Assembly (NCBI GenBank): GCA_001000545.1
Contig: LCOC01000001.1
Coordinates: forward strand, 1 to 45,593
Length of the DNA: 45,593 nucleotides
Direction: 5' to 3'
From: Parcubacteria group bacterium GW2011_GWA2_47_21
Lineage (GTDB): Bacteria; Patescibacteriota; Minisyncoccia; Phycocordibacterales; DSPV01
The position numbers and the translations under genes are program-made. Within the stretch, counting starts at the first letter, position 1, and every line of letters begins with the position of its first letter. Below the pieces are notes generated by a model. That model was not told the DNA's origin. It worked only from the letters and a program-made list of their open reading frames with translations, and did no database searches. Positions 33,440 to 42,363 of the stretch are shown one piece after another.

Positions 33440-34735
33440 TCAGCGCGTTGAATATTTTCTGGCGAAATCGGCGCGAAAATCTTCAAATTTATCGGCGAGG
33501 ACGCCTTCTCTTATCTCGCCCATCAATTTTGTGAAAAAACGCAAGTTGTGGATAGTGCCGAGCGTTGACGCCAAAATTTCTTTCGTCCGGTAAAGATGGG
33601 CCAAGTAAGAACGTGAGAAGTTCGCGCAAGTGTAGCAATCGCAATGCTCTTCAAGCGGGGAAAAATCTTTCACAAACTTGGCATTGGTGATATTGACCCG
33701 GCCGGCGCGTGTGTACAAGCTTCCTGTTCTCGCTTCTCTGGTTGGCGCCACGCAGTCAAAAGTATCAATGCCATTCTCCACGGCGCCCCAGATGTCTAAT
33801 GGGTCGCCGATACCCAAGAGATGTCGCGGTTTTTCCGGCGGCAAAATCTCATTAACCCAAGAAACAGCGCTCTCAATGTCCTCTTTCTCAAAAGAGCCGC
33901 CGATGCCGAAGCCGTCAAAATCCATCGCCCCGACGGCTTTTGCGCTCTCTTTGCGTAAGTCCCCATAACGCCCGCCCTGAACAATGCCGAATAGCGCTTG
34001 CTCCCCTTTCCGCATTTTTTTGCGCGAAGCCCGCGCCAGTCCACGCCGCGCTCGCTTATGTTCCGCAAGCGAGCGCAAGGCCCAACGATGCGTCCGCTCC
34101 ATTGCCTCTCTTTGGTATTCATAGGGCGCAGAAGGCGAAGGGCATTCGTCAAAAGCGAAAATGATGTCGGCACCGATGGATTGTTGGATTTGGATTGAGC
34201 GCTCCGGCGTAAAACGGTGCTTGGAGCCGTCCTTGTATGAAAGAAAATCAACACCGTCCTCGTCAATTTTTACGAGCGTATTTGTTGTTTTTCCGCCTTC
34301 TCCGCTATCAGCCATACCCATTCTGATGTTCTCAAGAACATCAGAATGGACGGGCTTTTGCCTCGGTGTGGCGTTTGATTTTTTACTGAAAGAAATCTTA
34401 CTCTGCCTTCTGCCGAAAGCGGCCCCCAAAGAAAAAACCTGAAAACCTCCGGAATCGGTCATCGTGGGTCCCGGCCAGTTCATAAATTTGCCGAGGCCTC
34501 CCGCGGCCTCAATGATTTTTTCCCCGGGCTCTAAATATAAATGATAGGTATTGGCCAGCACGACTGAAATACCAACATCTTTAATCTCCACCGGGGTCAA
34601 GGATTTGACCGAGGCCTTGGTGCCAACAGCGGCAAAAGCCGGCGTCAAGATTTTTCCATGCGCTGTTTCCATCACGCCGGCCCGCGCCAGGCCTTTCCCC
34701 TTTTTTTGAATGGTAAAACCGAATACCTTTTCCAA
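33440..34735 (-). CDS. tgt: Queuine/archaeosine-type tRNA-ribosyltransferase
   Basis: VLANTYHLYLEPGEKII, TDSGGFQVFSL, GIVQGGRYGDLRKES, FDCVAPTREARTGSLYT, HCDCYTCANFSRSYLAHL zinc site. Confidence 0.96.
   Translation of the reverse strand: MEKVFGFTIQKKGKGLARAGVMETAHGKILTPAFAAVGTKASVKSLTPVEIKDVGISVVLANTYHLYLEPGEKIIEAAGGLGKFMNWPGPTMTDSGGFQVFSLGAAFGRRQSKISFSKKSNATPRQKPVHSDVLENIRMGMADSGEGGKTTNTLVKIDEDGVDFLSYKDGSKHRFTPERSIQIQQSIGADIIFAFDECPSPSAPYEYQREAMERTHRWALRSLAEHKRARRGLARASRKKMRKGEQALFGIVQGGRYGDLRKESAKAVGAMDFDGFGIGGSFEKEDIESAVSWVNEILPPEKPRHLLGIGDPLDIWGAVENGIDTFDCVAPTREARTGSLYTRAGRVNITNAKFVKDFSPLEEHCDCYTCANFSRSYLAHLYRTKEILASTLGTIHNLRFFTKLMGEIREGVLADKFEDFRADFARKYSTR
34318..34349. repeat. Perfect 32-bp palindrome inside tgt
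   Basis: CCATTCTGATGTTCT CA AGAACATCAGAATGG. Confidence 0.9.
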
Positions 34736-34795
34736 AATGTTCGTTGAAAAGAGACCTGTTGAAATTACGGAATCCCAAACGGTCTTCTCCTCTGA

Positions 34796-35263
34796 TTATT
34801 TAATTTCAATTACCTCCACCTCAAATACCAAAGTTGAATTCGCCGGAATCGGCCCCACCGCTTGATTGCCGTAACCGAGTTCCGGCGGAACGGTTATACG
34901 CCTGACTCCGCCAACTTTCATCCCAAGCACCCCCTCCTCAAAACCCCGGATAAGCAAGCCCTGGCCAAGCGCCACCTCAAACGGAGCGCCCCTCGCCTTT
35001 GAATCATCAAATTTGGAGCCGTTGGCCAGGAAGCCGACATAGTGAACGACCACCGTATCCGTCTTCTCAACGGTTTTGCCTTGGCCGACAGTTAAATCCT
35101 GTAGAGCCATGCTGTTTTGGGGATTGCCGGAATCATTTAAAACGTCGCCGGTTTCGTTTGAATCGGACGAATTCCCAAACGGATAAAATCGGTTGCCGAT
35201 TATAAAAAAAGAGGAAACGACAATAATTCCGACGATAACGGCAATAGTTTGCTTATTTTTCAT
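34796..35263 (-). CDS. FKBP-type peptidyl-prolyl isomerase, membrane-anchored
   Basis: VVHYVGFLANGSKFDDS; LGQGLLIRGFEEGVLGMKVGGVRRITVPPELGYG. Confidence 0.93.
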   Translation of the reverse strand: MKNKQTIAVIVGIIVVSSFFIIGNRFYPFGNSSDSNETGDVLNDSGNPQNSMALQDLTVGQGKTVEKTDTVVVHYVGFLANGSKFDDSKARGAPFEVALGQGLLIRGFEEGVLGMKVGGVRRITVPPELGYGNQAVGPIPANSTLVFEVEVIEIK

Positions 35264-35411
35264 AAAAAAAATTAGTTGCTAAATGTCATTCTCAAAGATT
35301 TTAACACACATAACGCCGCATGGGTAAGTTGCTTTTTGCACAGGTTATATCTTAAAATTAGCTGGAGGGTCTGAATGTTTTTTAGGTTAAACTTAAATTT
35401 GTAATTTTTCC

Positions 35412-36134
35412 ATGGACGAAGAAAAAAAGAAACGGAGACAAAGCGTTCCGCGAACTCCGGGGCAACCATTCACAAAAGATGAGCTGAGCGCGGACGCTAA
35501 GCGCCGCGCCTCTTATATTTTCAAAGAATTTCGAGCGGCGTTTGAGTTTATCGGTAAATACAGAAAGACGGTTAGTATTTTCGGCTCGGCCCGATTAAGC
35601 GAGGACAGTACTCATTATGAAAAAGCCAGACAGTTGGCGGCGAAACTTTCCAAGCTCGGCTATACCATAGTAACCGGCGGCGGACCGGGCATTATGGAGG
35701 GGGCGAATCGGGGCGCCTTTGAAACGGGAGGCGGGTCCGTTGGCTTGAACATCAAACTGGCCGAATTCCAGGAGCCGAATCGCTTCACCACCGACAATAT
35801 GGAGTTCTATTACTTCTTCACTCGAAAAGTAGCTCTTTCCTTTGCGGCGGAGGCCTATTTGTTTTTCCCCGGCGGTTTCGGCACGCTGGATGAATTTTTT
35901 GAGATTGTAACTTTGATTCAGACGAAAAAAATTCGGCGCGTGCCGGTCATTTTAGTCGGAAGCGATTACTGGCGTCCCCTCTACAACTTCCTCCGAAATG
36001 ACCTAAAAGACGGACACCGAACAATCACCGACGCTGATTTGGATTTAATAAAAATGTGCGATAACGACGAGGAAATTATAAAAATCATCCTGGAAAGCCC
36101 GACAAACCACGGAAATGGAAATCACGCGGTCTGA
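35412..36134 (+). CDS. LOG family (TIGR00730-like) Rossmann-fold protein
   Basis: VTGGGPGIMEGANRGAFETGG and FFPGGFGTLDEFFE motifs. Confidence 0.92.
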   Translation: MDEEKKKRRQSVPRTPGQPFTKDELSADAKRRASYIFKEFRAAFEFIGKYRKTVSIFGSARLSEDSTHYEKARQLAAKLSKLGYTIVTGGGPGIMEGANRGAFETGGGSVGLNIKLAEFQEPNRFTTDNMEFYYFFTRKVALSFAAEAYLFFPGGFGTLDEFFEIVTLIQTKKIRRVPVILVGSDYWRPLYNFLRNDLKDGHRTITDADLDLIKMCDNDEEIIKIILESPTNHGNGNHAV

Positions 36135-36152
36135 TAAATACTCTCTACCGCG

Positions 36153-36638
36153 TCAGAGCAAGCTAAACAGCAAGAATAGGACAATAAACAGGAAGGCCAG
36201 AAAAACATTGGCGGCGACGCCGGTGGCCGAACCAATCAGAGCGCCCAGCGCCGCCCTGAAAGCGCTCTTTTCGCGGCGATGATTGATGAGTTCTATAAAA
36301 AATACGGCCAGAAAAAGCCCGAGGAAACCGCCGAAGGGCGGCAGGAGGGCGGTGCCAGTCAATAGGCCGGCTAAACCGCCGGCCAACGCCTTCTTTGAGG
36401 CGCCGCCATATTTGGCACCCAAAAGTCCAGCCAAGTGGTCAATTAAAACGGCAAAAGCGACAATGAGGCCTAAAATGCCGAAATTAGCCAGAGTAACGTG
36501 CTGCCAGCCGTCTATGAAACCGAAGACAATGGCCACCACGAACATATAAGGAATAGCCGGCATCAAGGGCGAAAAAACAAAAACCAAGCCCGGCACCATA
36601 AGTAAAGCAAAAACGCCAACAAGAATGTAGTAAGCCAT
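36153..36638 (-). CDS. DUF456-like membrane protein
   Basis: Glycine-rich polytopic ORF, LLGAKYGGASKKALAGGLAGLLTG pattern. Confidence 0.75.
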   Translation of the reverse strand: MAYYILVGVFALLMVPGLVFVFSPLMPAIPYMFVVAIVFGFIDGWQHVTLANFGILGLIVAFAVLIDHLAGLLGAKYGGASKKALAGGLAGLLTGTALLPPFGGFLGLFLAVFFIELINHRREKSAFRAALGALIGSATGVAANVFLAFLFIVLFLLFSLL

Positions 36639-36700
36639 TCACATATCTTACAACATTACTTCATCAGTCCGCGGACGCGCTGTGGACAAACACTATAACA

Positions 36701-36742
36701 AACCGGCAGTCAGCGACTCGTTACGAGCAATCCGACTGCTGG
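36701..36742. repeat. AACC(A/G)GCAGTCA hairpin family, copy 2
   Basis: CCGGCAGTC agcga CTCG tta CGAG caatcc GACTGCTGG. Confidence 0.5.
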
Positions 36743-36780
36743 CTTGTCAGGAACCACACGGTATTGACTTAATTTGCGCC

Positions 36781-36830
36781 GCTCGCTCAGGAAAAAGATG
36801 ACTTTTTCCCCTCGCTCGCTAGGAAATAAA
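36781..36830 (-). repeat. GAGCGAG-flanked palindromic repeat, copy 1
   Basis: Reverse complement TTTATTTCCTAGCGAGCGAGGGGAAAAAGTCATCTTTTTCCTGAGCGAGC matches 40042-40091. Confidence 0.7.
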
Positions 36831-36831
36831 A

Positions 36832-37401
36832 TTACGGCGTCAGGTCTTTAATGAGCTTGGCGTTTATCATAAACGCGCTGGTGGTACCAACTTGCCCGCG
36901 CAGAATAATCCGGTCGCCGATATGAATGTCGCTTAAAGTGCGACCGGCGGAAATAATTGTCGTGCTGGCATTGGTTAAGACGTTCCAGTTCCCTCCCCAA
37001 CTCTTGACCATTAAGGTGGTGGAGGCGTTTATGCCTTCCACGGTGCCGGAAAGCGAGGCCTGGCCGCGGGCGGAAATATGGATAACCATAGGCGTGGTGC
37101 TTGCCAGCATTATTCTTCGTTTCTGAACTCGCATCTCATCTTCTTCATCATCCCAATCGTCAAAACGAAACTTCTCCTGCAACCGTTCCATTTGCCTCGC
37201 AAATCTTTCTTGCGTCTTTTGTAATTTATTATCCATTTTCTCGCGGAGCTTGACCATCTTGGCTTCTTGTTTGACGCTGGCTGCCAATCTGGCGCCAAAA
37301 CCCATTTTTAATGAATCGGCAGACGCACTGCTAGCCACAACCAATAAGCCAAACACGATAGCTGAAATAATAACGGCCTTCTTGCCAAAAAACTTTTTCA
37401 T
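36832..37401 (-). CDS. Secreted/anchored hypothetical protein with charged coiled coil and C-terminal DUF5666-like domain
   Basis: N-terminal signal, K/E/Q-rich helix, SGTVEGINASTTLMVKSW...IHIGDRIILRGQV. Confidence 0.65.
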   Translation of the reverse strand: MKKFFGKKAVIISAIVFGLLVVASSASADSLKMGFGARLAASVKQEAKMVKLREKMDNKLQKTQERFARQMERLQEKFRFDDWDDEEDEMRVQKRRIMLASTTPMVIHISARGQASLSGTVEGINASTTLMVKSWGGNWNVLTNASTTIISAGRTLSDIHIGDRIILRGQVGTTSAFMINAKLIKDLTP

Positions 37402-37550
37402 ATTTTTAATTCAAATTAAAAACTTCTAAAAATCCGCTCTGTCACGCTAAATATGACGCTTGCGCCCCGCGCCCCTTACACCAACATGGCTTAATAAAAC
37501 AAAAACAGACGGACGTCAAACATCCATTCATTTACGAAAAAGACAGAAAA

Positions 37551-38831
37551 TTATTTTGTCTGGTCTGGTTCTTTCTGCCGCCAAACCTTAATCAGCCCAA
37601 ACGGCTGTTTGGGGTGGCTTTTATTCCACTTAAGCACGTTGTCGCTGAAATCATGAGAAGCGCCATAAACAAGAGGAATGACCTGTTGATTGTTGGTCGT
37701 TCCGAAATCGCCGAGTATGCGCAAGGCGACATCTTCGCGGATGTCGTAAGTAAGTTTCTTCTCCGACGCTCTTAATTTGGCAATTTCCATCACCGAGCGG
37801 TTAAGCTCCTCTTTAGTCCTAACATCATTCATTTTTTCAATGGCATCGTCTATTAAGTCGTCAATCTTAAACGCCGCTTCGTTTGACGCCCTGGCTTCGG
37901 CCGCTTTGCGATAAATCTTGCCGTCAAGAAATAACTTGTCGGTGGCGCCGTAATAAAAAATCGCGTCTTCATCGGGCCGCGTTTCTGTTCCAATAAACAT
38001 TTCGCGCGCGTCTTTCAAACTTTGTTCAAAGCCCCGTTTTTCCGGCTCATCCAAATCGCCAATCATCTCCGATTGGGACTGAAAATGTTTTTCCAAATCA
38101 CTGAATTTGTTCTGAAACAAGTAATTAAGCTGAGTCATAAACATTTTCAAGTGAGTCAGACCTCTTGAATGCTTGGCATACAAGACGGGCAACGCGTGGT
38201 AGCTGTTTAGGTCGGGCGCAAGTTCGGCCAAGTCCTCTTTAACATTTAAGCGGATTTCGTTGCAAATACTTTCGTCTTCAGTGGTAAAGCCCTCCGAGAA
38301 AACATTGGCGGCGGACGGCTGTTCATTAACGAGCGAGGAAATAAGTTCGGCGATTGATTTTTGGTAATCAATCACGCTCGCGCGTTTAGTCGCATTCGTT
38401 AAATTATGGGGCGTGGCGTGAATTTGGCCGATGTGTAAAATATACTTGCCTATACCGTTATCCAACAATAAAGAGCAGCCAAAACCGGTCCTAGCCGCGA
38501 TTTTGCTTATCTCCAATTTAATCGCCTGTTCCACCTGTTCAATAGAGTTGGTCGGACGATTCTCCCCTAATTCACGGCCCAAATCTTCACTGCGGGCCGA
38601 TTCCGCGAAAAGCGCGGCGCCCGCCAAGAAAGACGACAGGACCTTTTTAACTTTTTGGGAAAGAGACCGCTCGCGATGTTCGGAAGAAAATCTGCGAGTC
38701 CGTTCGTAAATCAATTCTTCGTCAAATAAAACCGAAAGCTTCTCTTGTTCCGGCAAAGCGCCGCGCTCAGCCAAAGATGCCGGCAAATCCAAATTATTAT
38801 CTGGTATGTTCTCAAATCCCGATGATTTCAT
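37551..38831 (-). CDS. Hypothetical protein, possible divergent TraB/ChaN/EreA (Tiki)-like fold
   Basis: LHIGQIHATPHN, VFSEGF and C-terminal PLVYGASHDF spaced as in the GxxH...E...GxxH superfamily pattern. Confidence 0.5.
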   Translation of the reverse strand: MKSSGFENIPDNNLDLPASLAERGALPEQEKLSVLFDEELIYERTRRFSSEHRERSLSQKVKKVLSSFLAGAALFAESARSEDLGRELGENRPTNSIEQVEQAIKLEISKIAARTGFGCSLLLDNGIGKYILHIGQIHATPHNLTNATKRASVIDYQKSIAELISSLVNEQPSAANVFSEGFTTEDESICNEIRLNVKEDLAELAPDLNSYHALPVLYAKHSRGLTHLKMFMTQLNYLFQNKFSDLEKHFQSQSEMIGDLDEPEKRGFEQSLKDAREMFIGTETRPDEDAIFYYGATDKLFLDGKIYRKAAEARASNEAAFKIDDLIDDAIEKMNDVRTKEELNRSVMEIAKLRASEKKLTYDIREDVALRILGDFGTTNNQQVIPLVYGASHDFSDNVLKWNKSHPKQPFGLIKVWRQKEPDQTK

Positions 38832-38862
38832 TCATTAAGTTTAACTTAAATCCAATTATTTT

Positions 38863-38900
38863 GAAAAGAAAAACCCCCAGCCAAATCATTCGGTTGGGGG
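38863..38900 (-). terminator. Rho-independent terminator
   Basis: Minus strand CCCCCAACC gaatgattt GGCTGGGGG TTTTTCTTTTC. Confidence 0.88.
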
Positions 38901-38918
38901 GAAAGAGCGAGCGGCCAG

Positions 38919-39407
38919 TCAGTATTGCCTTGATTCCTTGGCAATAATCTCTTTTCTGGTGGCAGCTTCACCGATTAAGCGAAGCGCCTCGGCAGACAGC
39001 CCTTTTTGCTGGCTGGTCAATCCCTGAAACACCTCGCCTTCCAAGACAAATTTCTCTCCCGCTTTAAGGACTGGGAAAAACGAGCCGAGGATTTTATGTC
39101 TCCCGACGAAAACCTGCTCTCCCTTTTTGGGCAACGCGCCCTTCCAATTCTCCCGCCTCACTACCACAAAACGGTCTTTGTCCTTAAAGACAAGATGCTC
39201 CGTCCCAAAGCCAAACTCCCAGCTGCGGCTGGTCCGCGAGAGAACCACGAACTCGTAGGCCTCCGTATCCATGTAAATCTCGTCTGTGAGATAAAGACAG
39301 CGCTTCAAGGCGTCTTCGGCAAATTTTCTCCATGTCTCGGCTGAAGAAAAGGAATTCTCCGTACTCGTGGCCGGAAAGACATTAAGTGTGCGGCTTGCCA
39401 TCTCCAC
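38919..39407 (-). CDS. Hypothetical protein
   Basis: ORF overlapping upstream ORF by 26 bp, followed by an intrinsic terminator. Confidence 0.6.
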   Translation of the reverse strand: MEMASRTLNVFPATSTENSFSSAETWRKFAEDALKRCLYLTDEIYMDTEAYEFVVLSRTSRSWEFGFGTEHLVFKDKDRFVVVRRENWKGALPKKGEQVFVGRHKILGSFFPVLKAGEKFVLEGEVFQGLTSQQKGLSAEALRLIGEAATRKEIIAKESRQY

Positions 39408-39639
39408 TCACAATAGATAAGTTCAAACTGGTAATACTGCCGTTGCGGTCATATTCCGCGCTGAGAGTGGCATCCTGCCAGTAGATTAGCATGCCACTGA
39501 CCCACTTCTGCTCCTCGTTCTCATAGAGCTTGGACGGTTCAAACCCCCAAGCTCCTTTCGGAATTTCCTGGCCGAAAACAGAGACGGAGGGAGTTAAAAC
39601 GAGAAAAATAAAACCGACGCTGACAATGAGCTTCTTCAT
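39382..39639 (-). CDS. Small secreted hypothetical protein
   Basis: Signal peptide MKKLIVSVGFIFLVLTPSVSVFGQ; internal ATG preferred. Confidence 0.6.
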   Translation of the reverse strand: MKKLIVSVGFIFLVLTPSVSVFGQEIPKGAWGFEPSKLYENEEQKWVSGMLIYWQDATLSAEYDRNGSITSLNLSIVSGDGKPHT

Positions 39640-40041
39640 GGGAACCTTTCTCAATATGTTTTTTGCCCTCAAATGGAACACACTTCCGATTGGCGGCAAA
39701 ACCAAAAACGATATTTCGGGCGATTTAACAGGGTGTCAACTCGTCAACATATTTACAAGTAGGATATTACGAAATATTACAGAAGTCAAGCTGGTTGGGG
39801 TGGTCCTGCAACAATTAATGTGGCGAATTTTTACTCTTGAAGAGTCCGCGGCGCGGCTTTTTTAATTGATTAAGATTTACGATTTTACGATTGCGGAAAG
39901 ATGAGGGCGTGCGATACGCCGGCCGGCCTTCCCTATTCCCCACTTTGGCGTAGTTTTTCATTGGAAAAATATACCAAAATACGAATGATACTAATCTACA
40001 AATAGCTACGAATCCGATACCTTGTGATGTCATTCACAATC

Positions 40042-40091
40042 TTTATTTCCTAGCGAGCGAGGGGGAAAAGATGACTTTTTTCCCGAGCGAG
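40042..40091 (+). repeat. GAGCGAG-flanked palindromic repeat, copy 2
   Basis: TTTATTTCCTAGCGAGCGAGGGGGAAAAGATGACTTTTTTCCCGAGCGAG. Confidence 0.7.
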
Positions 40092-40094
40092 TGA

Positions 40095-40194
40095 CGAAAA
40101 TATAGGTCAATACCGCGAGGTCTTTGCCACGCTAATTGACGAGCGAAGCGAGACCTCTCCCCGCGGTCTCTGCCGCGGGGACCTATATTTTTCG
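40095..40194. repeat. Multi-branch inverted-repeat element
   Basis: Outer AAAATATAGGTC (40097-40108)/GACCTATATTTT (40180-40191); inner GAGGTCT (40117-40123)/AGACCTC (40151-40157) and CCCCGCGG (40159-40166)/CCGCGGGG (40173-40180). Confidence 0.75.
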
Positions 40195-40220
40195 CGTTAG
40201 AAACTAAATCCTATTAAAAT

Positions 40221-40763
40221 TCATTCGGCAACGACAAATTGTTTGATTAGCGCCGCTAATCCGCCGATATTGGAATAATCATGGTCATTGCCAAGTAATT
40301 CATGAAGTTGCCAGTTGACCGCTTTCGTCTCAATTAAGAAATGACGAAGTTCCTTGGAGCCCATCACCGAGTCATGAGTGTTCTGAATGAAAAACGCCGG
40401 CGGCTTAAATTTATCAAACCAAGTCCAAACGGGACAACCGATCTCCTCGCCCCAAGGAATCGCCGAACCGATGAAGACGCACTTCTCCGGCATCAGCCGA
40501 CCTTGAAAGATGCCTCTGGTGGCAATCAAAACCCCCGCGGATTTTGCGATGATAGCGTAAGGACTTTCCACAATTATTTTTTCTTCATCGCCCAAAAACA
40601 GCCGGCCAAGTTCTTTGCCAATATCCACAATCGGCGCGCCGGAAAGCCAATGTTCGTATGAGACCGCGTGAATCGTTTTGAACACAGGAAGGAGCGTTTC
40701 CCGAAGCGCCATTACCCACCTCTGGTTTGAAATACTGTTGCCGGGCAAAATTATCGCGTTCAT
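40221..40763 (-). CDS. Alpha/beta hydrolase-like protein
   Basis: AKSAG nucleophile-elbow-like, NTHDSVMG Asp, GNDHDYS His; short N-terminal IILPGNS. Confidence 0.65.
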   Translation of the reverse strand: MNAIILPGNSISNQRWVMALRETLLPVFKTIHAVSYEHWLSGAPIVDIGKELGRLFLGDEEKIIVESPYAIIAKSAGVLIATRGIFQGRLMPEKCVFIGSAIPWGEEIGCPVWTWFDKFKPPAFFIQNTHDSVMGSKELRHFLIETKAVNWQLHELLGNDHDYSNIGGLAALIKQFVVAE

Positions 40764-40880
40764 AAACTCGCGAACCCACCCTAACCGATGAATAGGCCTG
40801 TATTGTAACTCCGAAAAGGGCGCAACGCAAAACCCTCATACACATACAATGAATTAATGAAAAAAGTCGTCCTCGAATAG

Positions 40881-40927
40881 CTGTAGAAATCAGATGTCTA
40901 CATTCTGTAGACATCTGATTTCTACAG
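40881..40927. repeat. Perfect 22-bp-arm hairpin
   Basis: CTGTAGAAATCAGATGTCTACA ttc TGTAGACATCTGATTTCTACAG; no T-tract on either side. Confidence 0.95.
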
Positions 40928-41057
40928 AATGGCTTTGGCAGAATCAGTGCAATTTTTTGACTAAACAATAAACTTAAGTTAGTTTAAATACTTCTGTGCG
41001 CCCGCAATGGTTCATTTTTAAAAGTCATTCCTCAATTCGTTTACTCGACTCCTTTGT

Positions 41058-42353
41058 ATGAAAAAAGTCACTTTCACGCCGCGGAAAAATTCTGTTTTAG
41101 AAGAGTCGCTTATCGCCCTAAAGGTCGGTTTCTTTCTCGCTATCCGGCAAATAAAGGGCTCCGGCAAGTGGACTAACGCGCTGGTCGTAGCGGTCATGGT
41201 TTTAACTTTCCTAAACCTCGTCGTGGTCAGCGGTATTTTGGTGGGACTCATTGAAGGCGCGGGCAGAGCGGTTCAAGGCCACTACCTCGGGGATATTTTC
41301 ATTTCCGCTCTTGACCGCCGAAGCTTTATTGAAAGAACTCCGATTGTGCTGTCCGCCATAAAAAATCAACCAGAGGTTTCCGCTTTTTCTCCGAGGTATA
41401 TCATAGGAGGCGTGATAGATGAAAATTTCCAAACACTCGCGAAGCCAGGCGAAAATCGCAAAACCGTAAGCACTTCTTTCGCGGGCATTAATCCGAAGAT
41501 GGAAAATGAAACAAGCGGCTTGGAGAAAAAAATTGTTGAGGGCGAATATCTCGAGGAAAATGATTACGGCGAGGTGCTTCTCGGCGCTTTGCTTCTGAAA
41601 AAATATTTGGACTTTGAATCGCCGAGCTTTCCCATCCTCTCCCATACCACCGTCGGCAGTAAAATCCGCGTAACTGTAAACGGCATCCAAAAGGATGTGA
41701 CGGTCAAAGGCATAGTAAGAAGCAAGGTGGATGAAATAGACCGCCGGGTTTTTATGACTGACTTGGAACTTCGCGCGTTGGCCGGCCGTTACGATTACAA
41801 TGTCGGAGAAATAGCCGTCAAAATATCGCCTGATGTAAGCCCTTTGGACTTAAAGAACCGCCTGATTGGCTTAGGGATTGGGCAATATGGGAGAGTGCAA
41901 ACTGCGGAAGACGCCGAGCCGAAATTCATAAAAGATATAAAAAAGACCTTCGCGATTTTGGGCAATGTCATAAGCTCAATCGGATTGGTCGTGGCGACCA
42001 TCACAATATTTATAGTGATTTTTATCAACGCCATCACCAGAAGGAAATACATCGGCATTCTAAAAGGCATCGGAGTAAACGCCCAAGCCATTGAGGCGGC
42101 TTATGTTTTCCAGGCGATTTTCTACGCGATTCTGGGCGCCACTTTGGGAGTGGCTTTGGTATTTTTTGTTTTGAAACCCTATCTTGACGCCCACCCGATA
42201 AATTTCCCTTTTAGCGATGGCATCTTGGTGGCGACGCCTATGGGCATTTCCATAAGAGTCCTGATTCTTTTGGCAGCGACGACCCTCGCCGGCTACGTGC
42301 CAGCCAGAATCGTAACCAAACAAAACACATTGGACGCGATTTTAAACAGGTAA
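41058..42353 (+). CDS. ABC transporter permease (FtsX/LolC/MacB-type)
   Basis: N-terminal TM, periplasmic MacB-PCD-like domain, three C-terminal TMs with RRKYIGILKGIGVNAQAI. Confidence 0.9.
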   Translation: MKKVTFTPRKNSVLEESLIALKVGFFLAIRQIKGSGKWTNALVVAVMVLTFLNLVVVSGILVGLIEGAGRAVQGHYLGDIFISALDRRSFIERTPIVLSAIKNQPEVSAFSPRYIIGGVIDENFQTLAKPGENRKTVSTSFAGINPKMENETSGLEKKIVEGEYLEENDYGEVLLGALLLKKYLDFESPSFPILSHTTVGSKIRVTVNGIQKDVTVKGIVRSKVDEIDRRVFMTDLELRALAGRYDYNVGEIAVKISPDVSPLDLKNRLIGLGIGQYGRVQTAEDAEPKFIKDIKKTFAILGNVISSIGLVVATITIFIVIFINAITRRKYIGILKGIGVNAQAIEAAYVFQAIFYAILGATLGVALVFFVLKPYLDAHPINFPFSDGILVATPMGISIRVLILLAATTLAGYVPARIVTKQNTLDAILNR

Positions 42354-42363
42354 ACTTCATAAA

